A stretch of DNA of 39,542 nucleotides, taken from positions 1 to 39,542 of the forward strand of contig NZ_BCPT01000024.1 of NCBI RefSeq assembly GCF_001544095.1, given 5' to 3'. Of this stretch, positions 14,070-22,458 are shown piece by piece. Every line of letters begins with the position of its first letter. Within the stretch, counting starts at the first letter, position 1. This DNA is from Enterococcus casseliflavus NBRC 100478. GTDB taxonomy: Bacteria > Bacillota > Bacilli > Lactobacillales > Enterococcaceae. Both the position numbers and the translations under genes were made by a program. Under the pieces are notes generated by a model, which searched no databases, was not told the origin of the DNA, and worked only from the letters and a program-made list of their open reading frames with translations.

Positions 14070-14999
14070 ATGGATCAAATCAATGCAGTAACATTTGGGT
14101 TTATGGCACGACGCGGCGAATGGGAGACGGAAACATGTAAATCTTCACTAAAAATCATGAAGAAGAGATGTGGTGCAACTCATGTCATTTTACCGATTGT
14201 AGTGACGCAAAAAACTCCACAATCCACAGTGATTGATTGGCAAGCAGAAACGGTTCTAAGTGATCTCGAAGTGATCCAACTGATTCACTATGCCAAAGAC
14301 ATCGGTCTATCTGTGATTTTAAAACCAATGGTCAATGTCGCTGACGGGACATGGCGTGCGCATATTAATTTTTTTGATCATGATGTCCCATGTGAGCCTA
14401 AATGGTCTGAATGGTTCAGCTCCTATGAAGCGTATATTTTACATTATGCAGCGATTGCTGAGAAAACCCAGTGTGAAATGTTTGTTGTTGGCTGCGAGCT
14501 GGTTAATTCAGATCGACGGGAAGCACAGTGGCGGGAATTGATTGCAAAAACAAGAAACAGCTATGCTGGACAAATCACTTACAACTGTGACAAATACCAA
14601 GAAGACCATGTTGCTTGGTGGGATGATCTAGATGTAATTTCTTCTTCAGGTTATTATCCCATCGATCAATGGGAATCTGAATTGGTTCGAATTGAACAGG
14701 TTGTAAAAAGATACAACAAACCCTTTTTCTTTTGTGAAGTAGGTTGTCCTAGTCGTAAAGGGAGCCAGTATTTGCCGAATGATTGGCAGTTGAATGGATC
14801 TGTTGATCAATCTGCACAAAAAGCATGGTATGACAAAATGTTTGCTGCTTGTCAAAAGTATCCTTGGGTTAAAGGGTTCGGCATTTGGGACTGGAAAGCC
14901 GACGTATATCCGCTGGAATTAGCCGACAATGACACAGATTATGCTATCTATGGAAAAAAGGCAGAGAAAGTAATAAAAAAATATTTTGAAGAAAAATAA
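14070..14999 (+). CDS. GH113-type beta-1,4-mannanase/mannosidase, cytoplasmic
   Basis: 309 residues, TIM-barrel glycoside hydrolase of clan A, best fitting family GH113. Visible: 'FGFMARRGEW' near the N-terminus, 'LKPMVNVADGTWRAHI' (strand 3 region), 'VGCELVNSDRREAQWRELI' with probable acid/base Glu143, and 'PFFFCEVGCPSRKG' with probable nucleophile Glu223. The 80-residue spacing equals that between the two catalytic Glu of the characterised Alicyclobacillus GH113 mannanase. There is no signal peptide, so it acts on imported oligosaccharides. AGAAAGGAAAG precedes the ATG. It has its own promoter, GntR-type operator and cre site. Genes of this type are often mislabelled '1,4-beta-xylanase'; xylan activity is less likely given the neighbours. 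Confidence 0.8.
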   Translation: MDQINAVTFGFMARRGEWETETCKSSLKIMKKRCGATHVILPIVVTQKTPQSTVIDWQAETVLSDLEVIQLIHYAKDIGLSVILKPMVNVADGTWRAHINFFDHDVPCEPKWSEWFSSYEAYILHYAAIAEKTQCEMFVVGCELVNSDRREAQWRELIAKTRNSYAGQITYNCDKYQEDHVAWWDDLDVISSSGYYPIDQWESELVRIEQVVKRYNKPFFFCEVGCPSRKGSQYLPNDWQLNGSVDQSAQKAWYDKMFAACQKYPWVKGFGIWDWKADVYPLELADNDTDYAIYGKKAEKVIKKYFEEK

Positions 15000-15017
15000 T
15001 AAAAGTATATACATTTA
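15000..15017. promoter_or_regulatory. Putative GntR operator 2
   Basis: TAAAAGTATATACATTTA, an imperfect palindrome (arms TAAAAG and CATTTA around TATATA). It lies immediately after the GH113 stop and just upstream of a GATAAT -10-like element (15029-15034). Confidence 0.5.
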
Positions 15018-15041
15018 AAATAAAAAGTGATAATATCTAAA

Positions 15042-15055
15042 TGTAATCGTTTTCT
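15042..15055. promoter_or_regulatory. cre-like site (CcpA) 2
   Basis: TGTAATCGTTTTCT matches the cre consensus except for the last base. It lies about 27 bases before the ATG of the binding protein, downstream of the probable -10. Confidence 0.6.
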
Positions 15056-15081
15056 TTATAATTTTATTAGGAGGAGAGAGC

Positions 15082-16389
15082 ATGAAATTGAAGTTTTTGA
15101 AGGTATCTGGGGTTATAGCAGCAGTTGGGATTTTAGGAGCTTGTGGCACTGGCAGCTCCAACACTGATTCTGATGGAAATGAAGTTGAAACAATTACTTT
15201 TATCAACCATAAAACTGACTGGGAAGGAAACGGGAAATGGGATGAGTATATGGCGGAATTCAATGAAAAATATCCCAATATCAATGTCGAAATTCAAACG
15301 ATCACAGATTATGCTGGTCAAGTAAAAACAAGAATGAACAGCAAAGAATATGGTGATTTGTTAATGATTCCTGGTGATATAAACCCTCAAGATTATAGTA
15401 CATTTTTTGAACCGCTAGGAGACAAAAGCGAACTTTCTGAAAAATATTTAGGCTTAAATGATCGTTCTTATCAAGGAATATCTTATGGCATTCCAACTCA
15501 AATGAATGCTACGGGTATGGTGGTAAATATGCAAGTCTTTAAAGATGCCGGCATTGAAGATTTTCCAAAAACACCGGAAGATTTTATAGAGGCTTTAGAA
15601 ATGATCAAAGAAAATGATGAAGATGTGACACCATTGTATACAAACTATGCAGCAGGTTGGACTTTATCAAATTGGGATTTTGTTCGTGCAGGAGCGGCGG
15701 GTGATGCTGATTTTACTAATAAGATGACTTCTGACCCCGCACCATTTTCTGATGGAAAAATTATGAATACGATATACAGTACACTTTATCAAGCAAGCAG
15801 CAAAGGTTTGATTGAAGCAGATCCGACTACCACTGATTGGGAACAATCAAAAATTGATTTAGCCAATGGTAAAATTGGTGTTATGGTATTGGGCAGCTGG
15901 GCAGTACCGCAAATACAAGAAGCAAATCCAGACAATGCAGAAAATATTACTTTTCAGGCCTTTCCAATGACTGCGCCGAACGGCAAGCAATATATGGGGG
16001 TTGGCGGCGACTACAACTTAGGCATCAATGTCAATAGTGAACATAAAGAAGCTGCAAGAAAACTATTGGATTGGCTAGTGAACGAGTCAGATTATGCTAA
16101 AGACAATGGCGGTCTTCCTTCATTGATTGGCGCAGAATATCCAGACTCTTTAAAAGACAGTCAGGCAGCTGGTGTTGAGTTATTAGAAGAGAACCCTGCG
16201 CCAGAAGGAAAAGAATCCTTGTTCAGCGATATTAATAACCAATCAGAACTAGGCATTGGATCAACTGATAACGAAAAACAACGCATGATAGATTCGGCAA
16301 TTGGGAATACATCTGAAAGTTTTGACGCTATCATGGATGATTTTAATTCTCGATGGTCAAACGCTATAGAGGCAGTTTCAGGTAACTAA
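15082..16389 (+). CDS. ABC transporter sugar-binding lipoprotein
   Basis: 435 residues. Signal peptide with lipobox LGAC, so Cys21 is lipidated and the protein is tethered outside the membrane. The mature part has the carbohydrate-uptake family 1 solute-binding fold: 'TFINHKTDWEGNGKWDEYMAEF' at the start and many aromatic residues for stacking sugar rings (for example 'AAGWTLSNWDF', 'LGSWAVPQIQ'). GGAGGAGAG precedes the ATG. It captures oligosaccharides for the permeases encoded by the next two genes. Own promoter region with operator and cre site. The hairpin after the stop suggests it is made in excess over the permeases, as usual for binding proteins. Confidence 0.95.
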   Translation: MKLKFLKVSGVIAAVGILGACGTGSSNTDSDGNEVETITFINHKTDWEGNGKWDEYMAEFNEKYPNINVEIQTITDYAGQVKTRMNSKEYGDLLMIPGDINPQDYSTFFEPLGDKSELSEKYLGLNDRSYQGISYGIPTQMNATGMVVNMQVFKDAGIEDFPKTPEDFIEALEMIKENDEDVTPLYTNYAAGWTLSNWDFVRAGAAGDADFTNKMTSDPAPFSDGKIMNTIYSTLYQASSKGLIEADPTTTDWEQSKIDLANGKIGVMVLGSWAVPQIQEANPDNAENITFQAFPMTAPNGKQYMGVGGDYNLGINVNSEHKEAARKLLDWLVNESDYAKDNGGLPSLIGAEYPDSLKDSQAAGVELLEENPAPEGKESLFSDINNQSELGIGSTDNEKQRMIDSAIGNTSESFDAIMDDFNSRWSNAIEAVSGN

Positions 16390-16407
16390 TATTTGAAGCG
16401 ATTCAAA

Positions 16408-16460
16408 GAAAGCTGCTTAACATAGATGTGCAAGCATCTGTTTTAAGCGGCTTTATTTTT
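16408..16460 (+). terminator. Partial terminator between binding protein and permease genes
   Basis: AAAGCTGCTTAA and TTAAGCGGCTTT form a stem with an internal loop and an AGATG/CATCT top, followed by ATTTTTA. It would lower transcription into the permease genes. Confidence 0.65.
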
Positions 16461-16473
16461 AGGAGTGTGAATC

Positions 16474-17355
16474 ATGAGAAAAATTAAGATGTCACAAAAA
16501 ATGGAGAAACGTTTAATTATTTTTTCTTTTACCATTATTCCTCTAGTGCTGTTGCTAACGTTCTCTTACTATCCCTTAGTAAAAATGTTTCAATATAGTA
16601 TGACAGATTGGAATGGCTATAGTCCCAACAGTAGTTTTGTCGGGATAGATAACTATCGAACGGTTTTAACGAATCCTGCTTATTTCACTGTATTTAAGAC
16701 AAGCATGTATTATTTTATTGCAACCTTTTTTCAATTAGGTCTTGCGCTATTATTTGCAACGATCCTATCGTTTAAAGTAAAGTTTGCCAATTTTTGGAAA
16801 GGGATTTTGTTTTTTCCATACTTGTTGAATGGTGTGGCGATTGGATTTATCTTCCTTTATTTTTATAAAGGTGGAGGAACATTAGATACTGTATTGACTG
16901 GTCTAGGGCTTGAGAGTCAAATTCGTTTATGGTTGGGTGATCGGTCAATCAACAATATTTCACTGGCATTTACATCCATCTGGCGCTACACGGGATTCAA
17001 TTTTTTGATTTTCTTAGGAGCGATCCAATCGGTCAATCCGGAAGTCTACGAGGCTGCCGAGATTGATGGGGCAAATCGTTGGGACGAATTTTTATACATT
17101 ATATTGCCGAGTATTCGCAACATTATTTTCTTGAATATTATCTTAGGAGTCAGCGGTTCGTTGAGCGTATTTGACATCCCGTATATTATGACTGGCGGAT
17201 CGAATGGCACCACTACTTTTGTTATTCAGACGATCGATACTGCCTTTAAGTACAACAAAGTTGGCTTAGCATCCGCAATGGCGATTATACTGTTGATGAT
17301 TGTGGTGGTCGTTACAGCGATTCAACGATTAGCAACACGAGAGAAAGGAGCCTAG
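16474..17355 (+). CDS. ABC sugar transporter permease (MalF/MsmF type)
   Basis: 293 residues with six hydrophobic segments (about 17-37, 76-98, 108-130, 160-180, 210-232, 265-287). The cytoplasmic EAA loop that docks the ATPase is seen as 'EAAEIDGANRWDEFLYIILP' near residues 191-210. It forms the membrane channel with the next gene's product. TAGGAGTGTG lies upstream of the start. No ATPase gene exists in this locus, so a shared MsmK/MsmX-type ATPase encoded elsewhere must power it, as is typical for Firmicute oligosaccharide transporters. Confidence 0.95.
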   Translation: MRKIKMSQKMEKRLIIFSFTIIPLVLLLTFSYYPLVKMFQYSMTDWNGYSPNSSFVGIDNYRTVLTNPAYFTVFKTSMYYFIATFFQLGLALLFATILSFKVKFANFWKGILFFPYLLNGVAIGFIFLYFYKGGGTLDTVLTGLGLESQIRLWLGDRSINNISLAFTSIWRYTGFNFLIFLGAIQSVNPEVYEAAEIDGANRWDEFLYIILPSIRNIIFLNIILGVSGSLSVFDIPYIMTGGSNGTTTFVIQTIDTAFKYNKVGLASAMAIILLMIVVVVTAIQRLATREKGA

Positions 17356-17357
17356 CT

Positions 17358-18185
17358 ATGAAGAGAAAATCATTCACGATCGGGAAGATAGTTCAATACG
17401 CTGTCTTGCTTTTGGGGACTGTTGCAGCAATTTTACCGATCCTCGTTGTATTTATCGGTTCATTAAAATCAAATGATGAATTTTTGACCACCGGTGTTTT
17501 AGCATTGCCTCAATCTTTTGATTTTAGTAATTATAAAACAGCATTTGTAAATGGACAAATGCTGTTAGGGTTTAAAAACACGATGCTTATTTTTGCTATT
17601 AGTATGGTTGGAAAACTTACGCTGGGTTCGATGTTTGCTTATGTAATGAGCCGGTTTGATTTCAAATTAAAAAAAGCCATCATGCTTTTGTTCATGATGG
17701 CAATGCTGATCCCAGGAATCACAGCTCAAGTAGCAACATTTCAAATTATCAATAACTTAGGATTGTTTAATACAATGTGGGCAGTGATTGTATTGAACTT
17801 AGGTACAGATGTTATATCGCTGTATGTGTTTATGCAGTATCTCCAAGAGATTCCCATCTCGTTGGATGAATCAGCGTTTTTAGATGGTGCCAGCTATTTT
17901 GGGATCTTTTGGCGTATCATTCTCCCCAATTTAAAAGCACCGATCGTTACCATGTTGATCATTAGCGGTGTAGGTGTTTATAACGACTTTTACAGTCCGT
18001 TTCTTTATATGCCCGACCGTAATTTGAAAGTGATTTCCACGGCATTATTTGCTTTTAAAGGTCCCTATGGAAGCAACTGGCCAGTTATTTTAGCGGGAGT
18101 AGTTATTGTGATCATTCCGATATTGATTGTGTTTTTAGCTTTACAAAAATATATTTATAATGGTGTAGCTGGGTCGGTGAAATAA
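17358..18185 (+). CDS. ABC sugar transporter permease (MalG/MsmG type)
   Basis: 275 residues, six membrane helices, second permease of the heterodimer. The EAA-type loop is 'DESAFLDGASYFGIFWRIIL' near residues 175-194. It starts two bases after the previous stop, with AAAGGAG inside the end of that gene, so translation is probably coupled. Close spacing to the YesL-like gene (12 bases) shows one operon. Confidence 0.95.
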   Translation: MKRKSFTIGKIVQYAVLLLGTVAAILPILVVFIGSLKSNDEFLTTGVLALPQSFDFSNYKTAFVNGQMLLGFKNTMLIFAISMVGKLTLGSMFAYVMSRFDFKLKKAIMLLFMMAMLIPGITAQVATFQIINNLGLFNTMWAVIVLNLGTDVISLYVFMQYLQEIPISLDESAFLDGASYFGIFWRIILPNLKAPIVTMLIISGVGVYNDFYSPFLYMPDRNLKVISTALFAFKGPYGSNWPVILAGVVIVIIPILIVFLALQKYIYNGVAGSVK

Positions 18186-18197
18186 GGAGGAAGTGTT

Positions 18198-18779
18198 ATG
18201 CTGCAAACGTCATCACGCGTCGTTCTTTTTATCGAAAAGTGTTATCAATGCATCAGCAATTCTTTCTTTTTTTGGGGAATGGTTATTCGTCACTTAATTG
18301 TGTATGGATGGTCTAGCGCGATGCGAAGAACACTGCTTAGACGAAATATGCAAACAGACCAACAAGTGGCAGAAAGCTCAAAACGCGGGCATCCCTTTGA
18401 CTCTATTCTTTCAACGATGTTGACAAGCGGATTAAGCTTGTTTTGGCTCAGTCAGTTTTCGAATACTGAAAGCAGGATGTCTGGTTTGATCAAAGTAGTA
18501 GGGACAACCTTATCGATTCTATCATATCTTATAATGGTTTATTATCTTCTAGAAAGTGAAAAAAAAGGACCTGGGGTAGCAGCTTTGTATCAAGGTATCA
18601 AGAATATCGTTATACGACCATTTTTCACATTCTTTCTAGTGTCGCTCTTTATTCTGGCAAGTCTTCTTTGGGTAATAAATCCCATTCTGTTTTTTTCGGC
18701 AGCACCAGGAATTGTGGTCGAATTTATTTATCAAGGAAAACAAAAAATTTTTTTTAGCCCTGAAAAGGAGAAAATATGA
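18198..18779 (+). CDS. YesL/DUF624-family membrane protein
   Basis: 193 residues with about four or five hydrophobic helices and the N-terminal pattern 'YQCISNSFFFWGMVIRHLIVYG' typical of DUF624 (YesL) proteins. These occur almost always inside ABC-type polysaccharide utilisation loci of Firmicutes. Their role is not established; a helper of the transporter is often assumed. AAGGAGG precedes the ATG. The stop overlaps the start of the alpha-galactosidase gene (ATGA). Confidence 0.8.
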   Translation: MLQTSSRVVLFIEKCYQCISNSFFFWGMVIRHLIVYGWSSAMRRTLLRRNMQTDQQVAESSKRGHPFDSILSTMLTSGLSLFWLSQFSNTESRMSGLIKVVGTTLSILSYLIMVYYLLESEKKGPGVAALYQGIKNIVIRPFFTFFLVSLFILASLLWVINPILFFSAAPGIVVEFIYQGKQKIFFSPEKEKI

Positions 18780-21007
18780 TCTATATTAATAATAATAAGG
18801 AGTTTCACTTAACGAATGGAATGATTAGTTATATCTGTAGGGTTGAGGAAAAAACAGGTGTCTTGGAGCAGTTATACTTTGGATCAGCCATTCCTCATCA
18901 ACCAACGTTTGATTACTTGATTGAACGTGAGATTCGTCCTTCTAATAACTTCAAGAAAGAGGATCATACCTCTTCGCTGGAACATATTAAGCAAGAAATG
19001 CCAATGTATGGGACAACAGATTTTCGCTATCCTGCCGTTGAAGTTCAATACCCAGATGGAGATGCTATCAGTCATTTTAACTATTCGAATTATCGGATAT
19101 CAAATAAAAAGAGAAAAATCCCTAATTTGCCAACTAGTTTCTATGACGAAGCAGAAGCTGAAACGCTGACGATTGTATTAAAAGATCGTTATTCTTCGTT
19201 GACAATTGAAATGGATTACACTATTTTCAAAGATTTCCCTATCATTTCTAGACAGAATCATATCGTGCATCATGATGATTGCCGTTACCAATTGATGCGG
19301 TTTATGAGTATGAGTCTTGATTTGCCAATAGATGACTGCGATTGGCTGCATTTAGATGGTGCTTGGGCCAGGGAAACGCAAGTGAAGAGGGACAAACTGC
19401 ATAGTGGATTGCAGCAAATTTCCAGTACCCGCGGTGCCAGCAGTCATATCCACAATCCCTTTTTTGCAATATGCGAAAAGTCTGCAACTGAATTTCAAGG
19501 AGACGTGTACGCATTTAGTCTTATTTATAGCGGAAATTTTGTTGGACAAATCGAAGTGGATACATATCGTATCTCTCGTGTTCAAATGGGGATCAATCCC
19601 TATCAATTTTCTTGGCAATTAGAAAAAGGTGACGTTTTCTCCAGCCCAGAAGTCATAATGAATTATGCACAAAATGGCTTTAATGAAATGAGTAGAAACT
19701 TCCATGCTTTTTTTAAAAAGCATTTGATTCGCCAAACGTGGGCATCGAAGGAACGTCCTGTGTTGATAAATAATTGGGAAGCCACTTACTTTAATTTTGA
19801 TGAATCAAAGATCCTGGCATTAGCTCAAGAAGCAGCCGATTTAGGGATAGAATTGTTTGTTTTAGATGACGGCTGGTTTGGTCATCGAGACAATGATGCT
19901 TCTTCATTAGGAAACTGGCAAGTCGACAAAAGGAAATTACCGCATGGCATTCGCAGTTTATCACAAAAAATCCATGAAAAAGGTTTGAAATTCGGGCTAT
20001 GGTTTGAACCAGAAATGGTTTCTATGGATACACCTCTTTACCAAGCTCACCCTGATTGGATAGTGGGGCACCCGCAAAAGAACATTTCACATGGGCGAAA
20101 TCAATACGTGTTGGATTTTAGTCAGAATTGCGTCATTGACTGTATTTTTGAACAGATGGATGCAGTGTTAAAGGCATGTGAGATTGATTATGTGAAGTGG
20201 GACATGAATCGCTATATCTCAGAAGCGTATTCCGTCTCGTTAGGAAAACAGCGGCAAGGCGAGTTTTTCCATCGTTATATTTTAGGCGTCTATGCTTTGT
20301 ACGAAAAACTGTTAGCAAAATATCCTGATTTGTTAATAGAATCCTGTGCTGGCGGCGGCGGTCGATTTGACCCTGCCTTACTGTACTATGCTCCTCAAAC
20401 GTGGACGAGTGATGATACAGATGCGATAGAGCGCCTCAAGATTCAATACGGTGCATCAATGGTTTATCCGCTCTCTGCGATAGGAAGTCACGTATCTGAG
20501 GTGCCTAATCATCAAGTGGCCAGGATGACGTCATTAAAAATGAGAAGTGATGTTGCCTTGTTTGGCACATTTGGGTATGAATTAGATGTGACTAAGCTTT
20601 CTCAAAGAGAAAAAAGTCAGGTCAAAAACCAGATCATACTTTTTAAAAAACATCGGACGCTGCTTCATACGGGCACTTTTTTCCGTCTGCAAAGTCCTTT
20701 TAATGGGAATGTATGCGCATGGATGGTCGTTTCTGAAAATCAAACAGAAGCTTTGATTGGTAATTATCAAATCTTAGCAGAGCCTAATCCGCCTTATCAG
20801 CGCTTGCGATTAAAAGGATTGAACGCAGATTTTGATTATACGATATGGGAAAAAGAACAGGTTCGAACGGGGAAAGATTTGATGGCTGTCGGCTTGATTT
20901 TTGGCGAGAATTATATTGATCGAGCATCAGATTTTTGGCAACGACAAATGGCAGGGGATTTTTCTTCAAAGCTCATTTATTTAACACGAAACAAAATGCA
21001 GGGTTAA
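18776..21007 (+). CDS. GH36 alpha-galactosidase, cytoplasmic
   Basis: 743 residues, the standard length for GH36 subgroup I. N-terminal beta-supersandwich (about 1-315), catalytic barrel (about 320-640), C-terminal beta domain. Visible signatures: 'LDDGWFGHRDND' near 363-374, 'YVKWDMNRYI' with nucleophile Asp476, 'ESCAGGGGRFDPALLYYAPQ' near 522-541, and 'TWTSDDTDAIERL' with acid/base Asp546. It hydrolyses alpha-1,6-galactosyl side groups from oligosaccharides and releases galactose. No signal peptide. It overlaps the YesL-like gene by four bases. Within this locus it would remove galactose from galactomannan-type oligosaccharides; raffinose-type sugars are also possible substrates. Confidence 0.95.
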   Translation: MIYINNNKEFHLTNGMISYICRVEEKTGVLEQLYFGSAIPHQPTFDYLIEREIRPSNNFKKEDHTSSLEHIKQEMPMYGTTDFRYPAVEVQYPDGDAISHFNYSNYRISNKKRKIPNLPTSFYDEAEAETLTIVLKDRYSSLTIEMDYTIFKDFPIISRQNHIVHHDDCRYQLMRFMSMSLDLPIDDCDWLHLDGAWARETQVKRDKLHSGLQQISSTRGASSHIHNPFFAICEKSATEFQGDVYAFSLIYSGNFVGQIEVDTYRISRVQMGINPYQFSWQLEKGDVFSSPEVIMNYAQNGFNEMSRNFHAFFKKHLIRQTWASKERPVLINNWEATYFNFDESKILALAQEAADLGIELFVLDDGWFGHRDNDASSLGNWQVDKRKLPHGIRSLSQKIHEKGLKFGLWFEPEMVSMDTPLYQAHPDWIVGHPQKNISHGRNQYVLDFSQNCVIDCIFEQMDAVLKACEIDYVKWDMNRYISEAYSVSLGKQRQGEFFHRYILGVYALYEKLLAKYPDLLIESCAGGGGRFDPALLYYAPQTWTSDDTDAIERLKIQYGASMVYPLSAIGSHVSEVPNHQVARMTSLKMRSDVALFGTFGYELDVTKLSQREKSQVKNQIILFKKHRTLLHTGTFFRLQSPFNGNVCAWMVVSENQTEALIGNYQILAEPNPPYQRLRLKGLNADFDYTIWEKEQVRTGKDLMAVGLIFGENYIDRASDFWQRQMAGDFSSKLIYLTRNKMQG

Positions 21008-21076
21008 ATAACAAATAGACAAAGTAAAGGAATCAGGCTAAAATCAAAAGGGAGAGTAAGCGAAAGGTGAATGAGA

Positions 21077-21790
21077 ATGCAAAAATATATTTATATTTCA
21101 AATGATATTCGCAATCGGATTTTAGACGGCACCTACAAAGCAAATGACCAGATTCCTTTTGAAAAAGATTTGTGTACAATGTATGACTCAAGTAAAATGA
21201 CGATCAAAAAAGCGTTAGATATTTTAGTTTCAGAGGGCTTGATCATTAAGCGTAGGGGATCGGGAACATTTGTTAAGGACTTGGCTATTGAAGAGATCGA
21301 GCGTATAGCGATGGCAAATCAATTTCGAGGAACCACTGCGTTAAATCCTGGAAAAAAAGTGACTAGTCATGCGTTGACCTTTACTGTGGTAGTTGCTGAT
21401 GAACTAGTCGCCAATAAGTTGAATCTGACACCAAATAGTTTTGTATATGATATTTATCGGGTTCGTTATATTGATGGAAAGCCCAAAGTCATGGAAAAAA
21501 CGTATATGCCTATAGATTTGATTCCAGGTTTAAAAAAAGAAAATGTAGAAGGATCCATATATGAGTACATTGAAGAAGATTTAGGATTGGTTATTCAAAG
21601 TGGTCATCGACGGATTTCGGTTCGAAGAGCTACAGAGGAAGAATCGCAGTATTTAAAACTTGAAAAAGGCGACCCCGTCGCTGTAGCAGAACAAATTGCG
21701 TATTTTGACACCGGTGCTGCTTTCGAATACTCAAGATCGGTCCACCGATACGATGAGTTTTCAGTGGAAATGATCCTCACCAGAAATTGA
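21077..21790 (+). CDS. GntR-family (HutC/UTRA type) regulator of the sugar locus
   Basis: 237 residues. The second ATG (21077) is preferred because AAAGGTGA is about eight bases away, while it nearly touches the first ATG (21071). The winged HTH occupies about residues 3-68 ('DIRNRILDGTYKANDQIPFEKDL' through 'RRGSGTFVKDL'). A UTRA ligand-binding domain follows (about 85-235), expected to bind a sugar or sugar phosphate. It ends the upstream operon, since a perfect terminator follows. The motif TAAAAGTATATA at three promoters of the locus is the likely operator, with the locus derepressed by a breakdown product. Repressor rather than activator is the usual mode for this subfamily. Confidence 0.9.
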   Translation: MQKYIYISNDIRNRILDGTYKANDQIPFEKDLCTMYDSSKMTIKKALDILVSEGLIIKRRGSGTFVKDLAIEEIERIAMANQFRGTTALNPGKKVTSHALTFTVVVADELVANKLNLTPNSFVYDIYRVRYIDGKPKVMEKTYMPIDLIPGLKKENVEGSIYEYIEEDLGLVIQSGHRRISVRRATEEESQYLKLEKGDPVAVAEQIAYFDTGAAFEYSRSVHRYDEFSVEMILTRN

Positions 21791-21820
21791 GCAATCAGCG
21801 AATTGATTGCTCAACTTTTT
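21787..21820 (+). terminator. Terminator after the GntR gene
   Basis: Perfect 11-bp stem TTGAGCAATCA (21787-21797) with TGATTGCTCAA (21804-21814), then CTTTTT. The left arm overlaps the stop codon. Confidence 0.9.
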
Positions 21821-21849
21821 ACACGAAAAACACAAAAAGTATTTACCAA

Positions 21850-21855
21850 TATAAT
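21850..21855 (+). promoter_or_regulatory. -10 element of the esterase/GH1 unit
   Basis: TATAAT, a perfect -10, is followed at once by putative operator 3. The -35 region is weak. A transcript from here has a leader of about 600 nt. Confidence 0.4.
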
Positions 21856-21876
21856 TAAAAGTATATATCACTTTTA
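21856..21876. promoter_or_regulatory. Putative GntR operator 3
   Basis: The arms TAAAAGT (21856-21862) and ACTTTTA (21870-21876) are a perfect inverted repeat around ATATATC. It overlaps the expected transcription start and shares TAAAAGTATATA with 13785 and 15000. Confidence 0.55.
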
Positions 21877-22458
21877 CGGCAAAGTGCTTCTGTGAAGGTA
21901 TTCTATGGTGTAAGCGAATCCGCTGCAATATTAGGGGATGGAAAGAAAATGTGATTGTTGAAAAACGATCATGGATGCTTCTAAATTAGAAGAGAACGTT
22001 GACGGCAAACAAGGATGTCTTTCAGACGCAGCTTAGTGAAAGCCACTCAATTCTTTGGAGAGAGGGAAAAGAATTGAGTTCCAGCTTTTTTTACCAGCTC
22101 TATTTGGCAGCGCAATGAGAAGCGTATAGCGCAGACATCACAGAACCTTTCACAGGAAAAAGTAGTTGACACAGTGAACGTATCAAGGCTTGTTTTTATG
22201 CTTGAGGCGATGAATGGTACCATTTTTTAGTCATTACCAGGTGCCGATTTCTTTCACAGATAGGTCCAAACGCCTTATTACTAGCAGCAGAATGTTGTGG
22301 TGAGGAGGGGAATCAGCAACAATTTCATCGCATCTTTCTTATTTCCTGCCAATCAATGGTACATCAGAAATTCCAATAAAATTCTGCCTGTACAGTTCAG
22401 AAAAGCTGCCAACGAATTGAACCAGCCGTTAATTTTAAGAAGAGGGAAGGAAAAACTA
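21877..22458. other. Leader and relic sequence before the esterase gene
   Basis: About 580 bases without an intact gene. It holds a perfect 12-bp hairpin (22045-22056 with 22068-22079) followed seven bases later by seven T, a terminator-like element inside the leader. A short relic of an HTH regulator gene (22111-22230) follows. It also has a weak cre-like stretch at 21909-21922. Confidence 0.5.
22111..22230 (+). pseudogene. Relic of an XRE-type helix-turn-helix gene
   Basis: The frame reads 'RNEKRIAQTSQNLSQEKVVD' then 'TVNVSRLVFMLEAMNGTIF' and stops. 'LSQEKVxDxxNVSR' is the classic XRE helix-turn-helix core. No start codon, ribosome binding site or remaining domain is present, so this is a fragment. 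Confidence 0.5.

Noticed and set aside
22297-22458. N-terminal 54-residue extension of the CE7 esterase
   Set aside because: The extension does not resemble the family, has no convincing ribosome binding site for its GTG, and the internal TTG gives the normal length.
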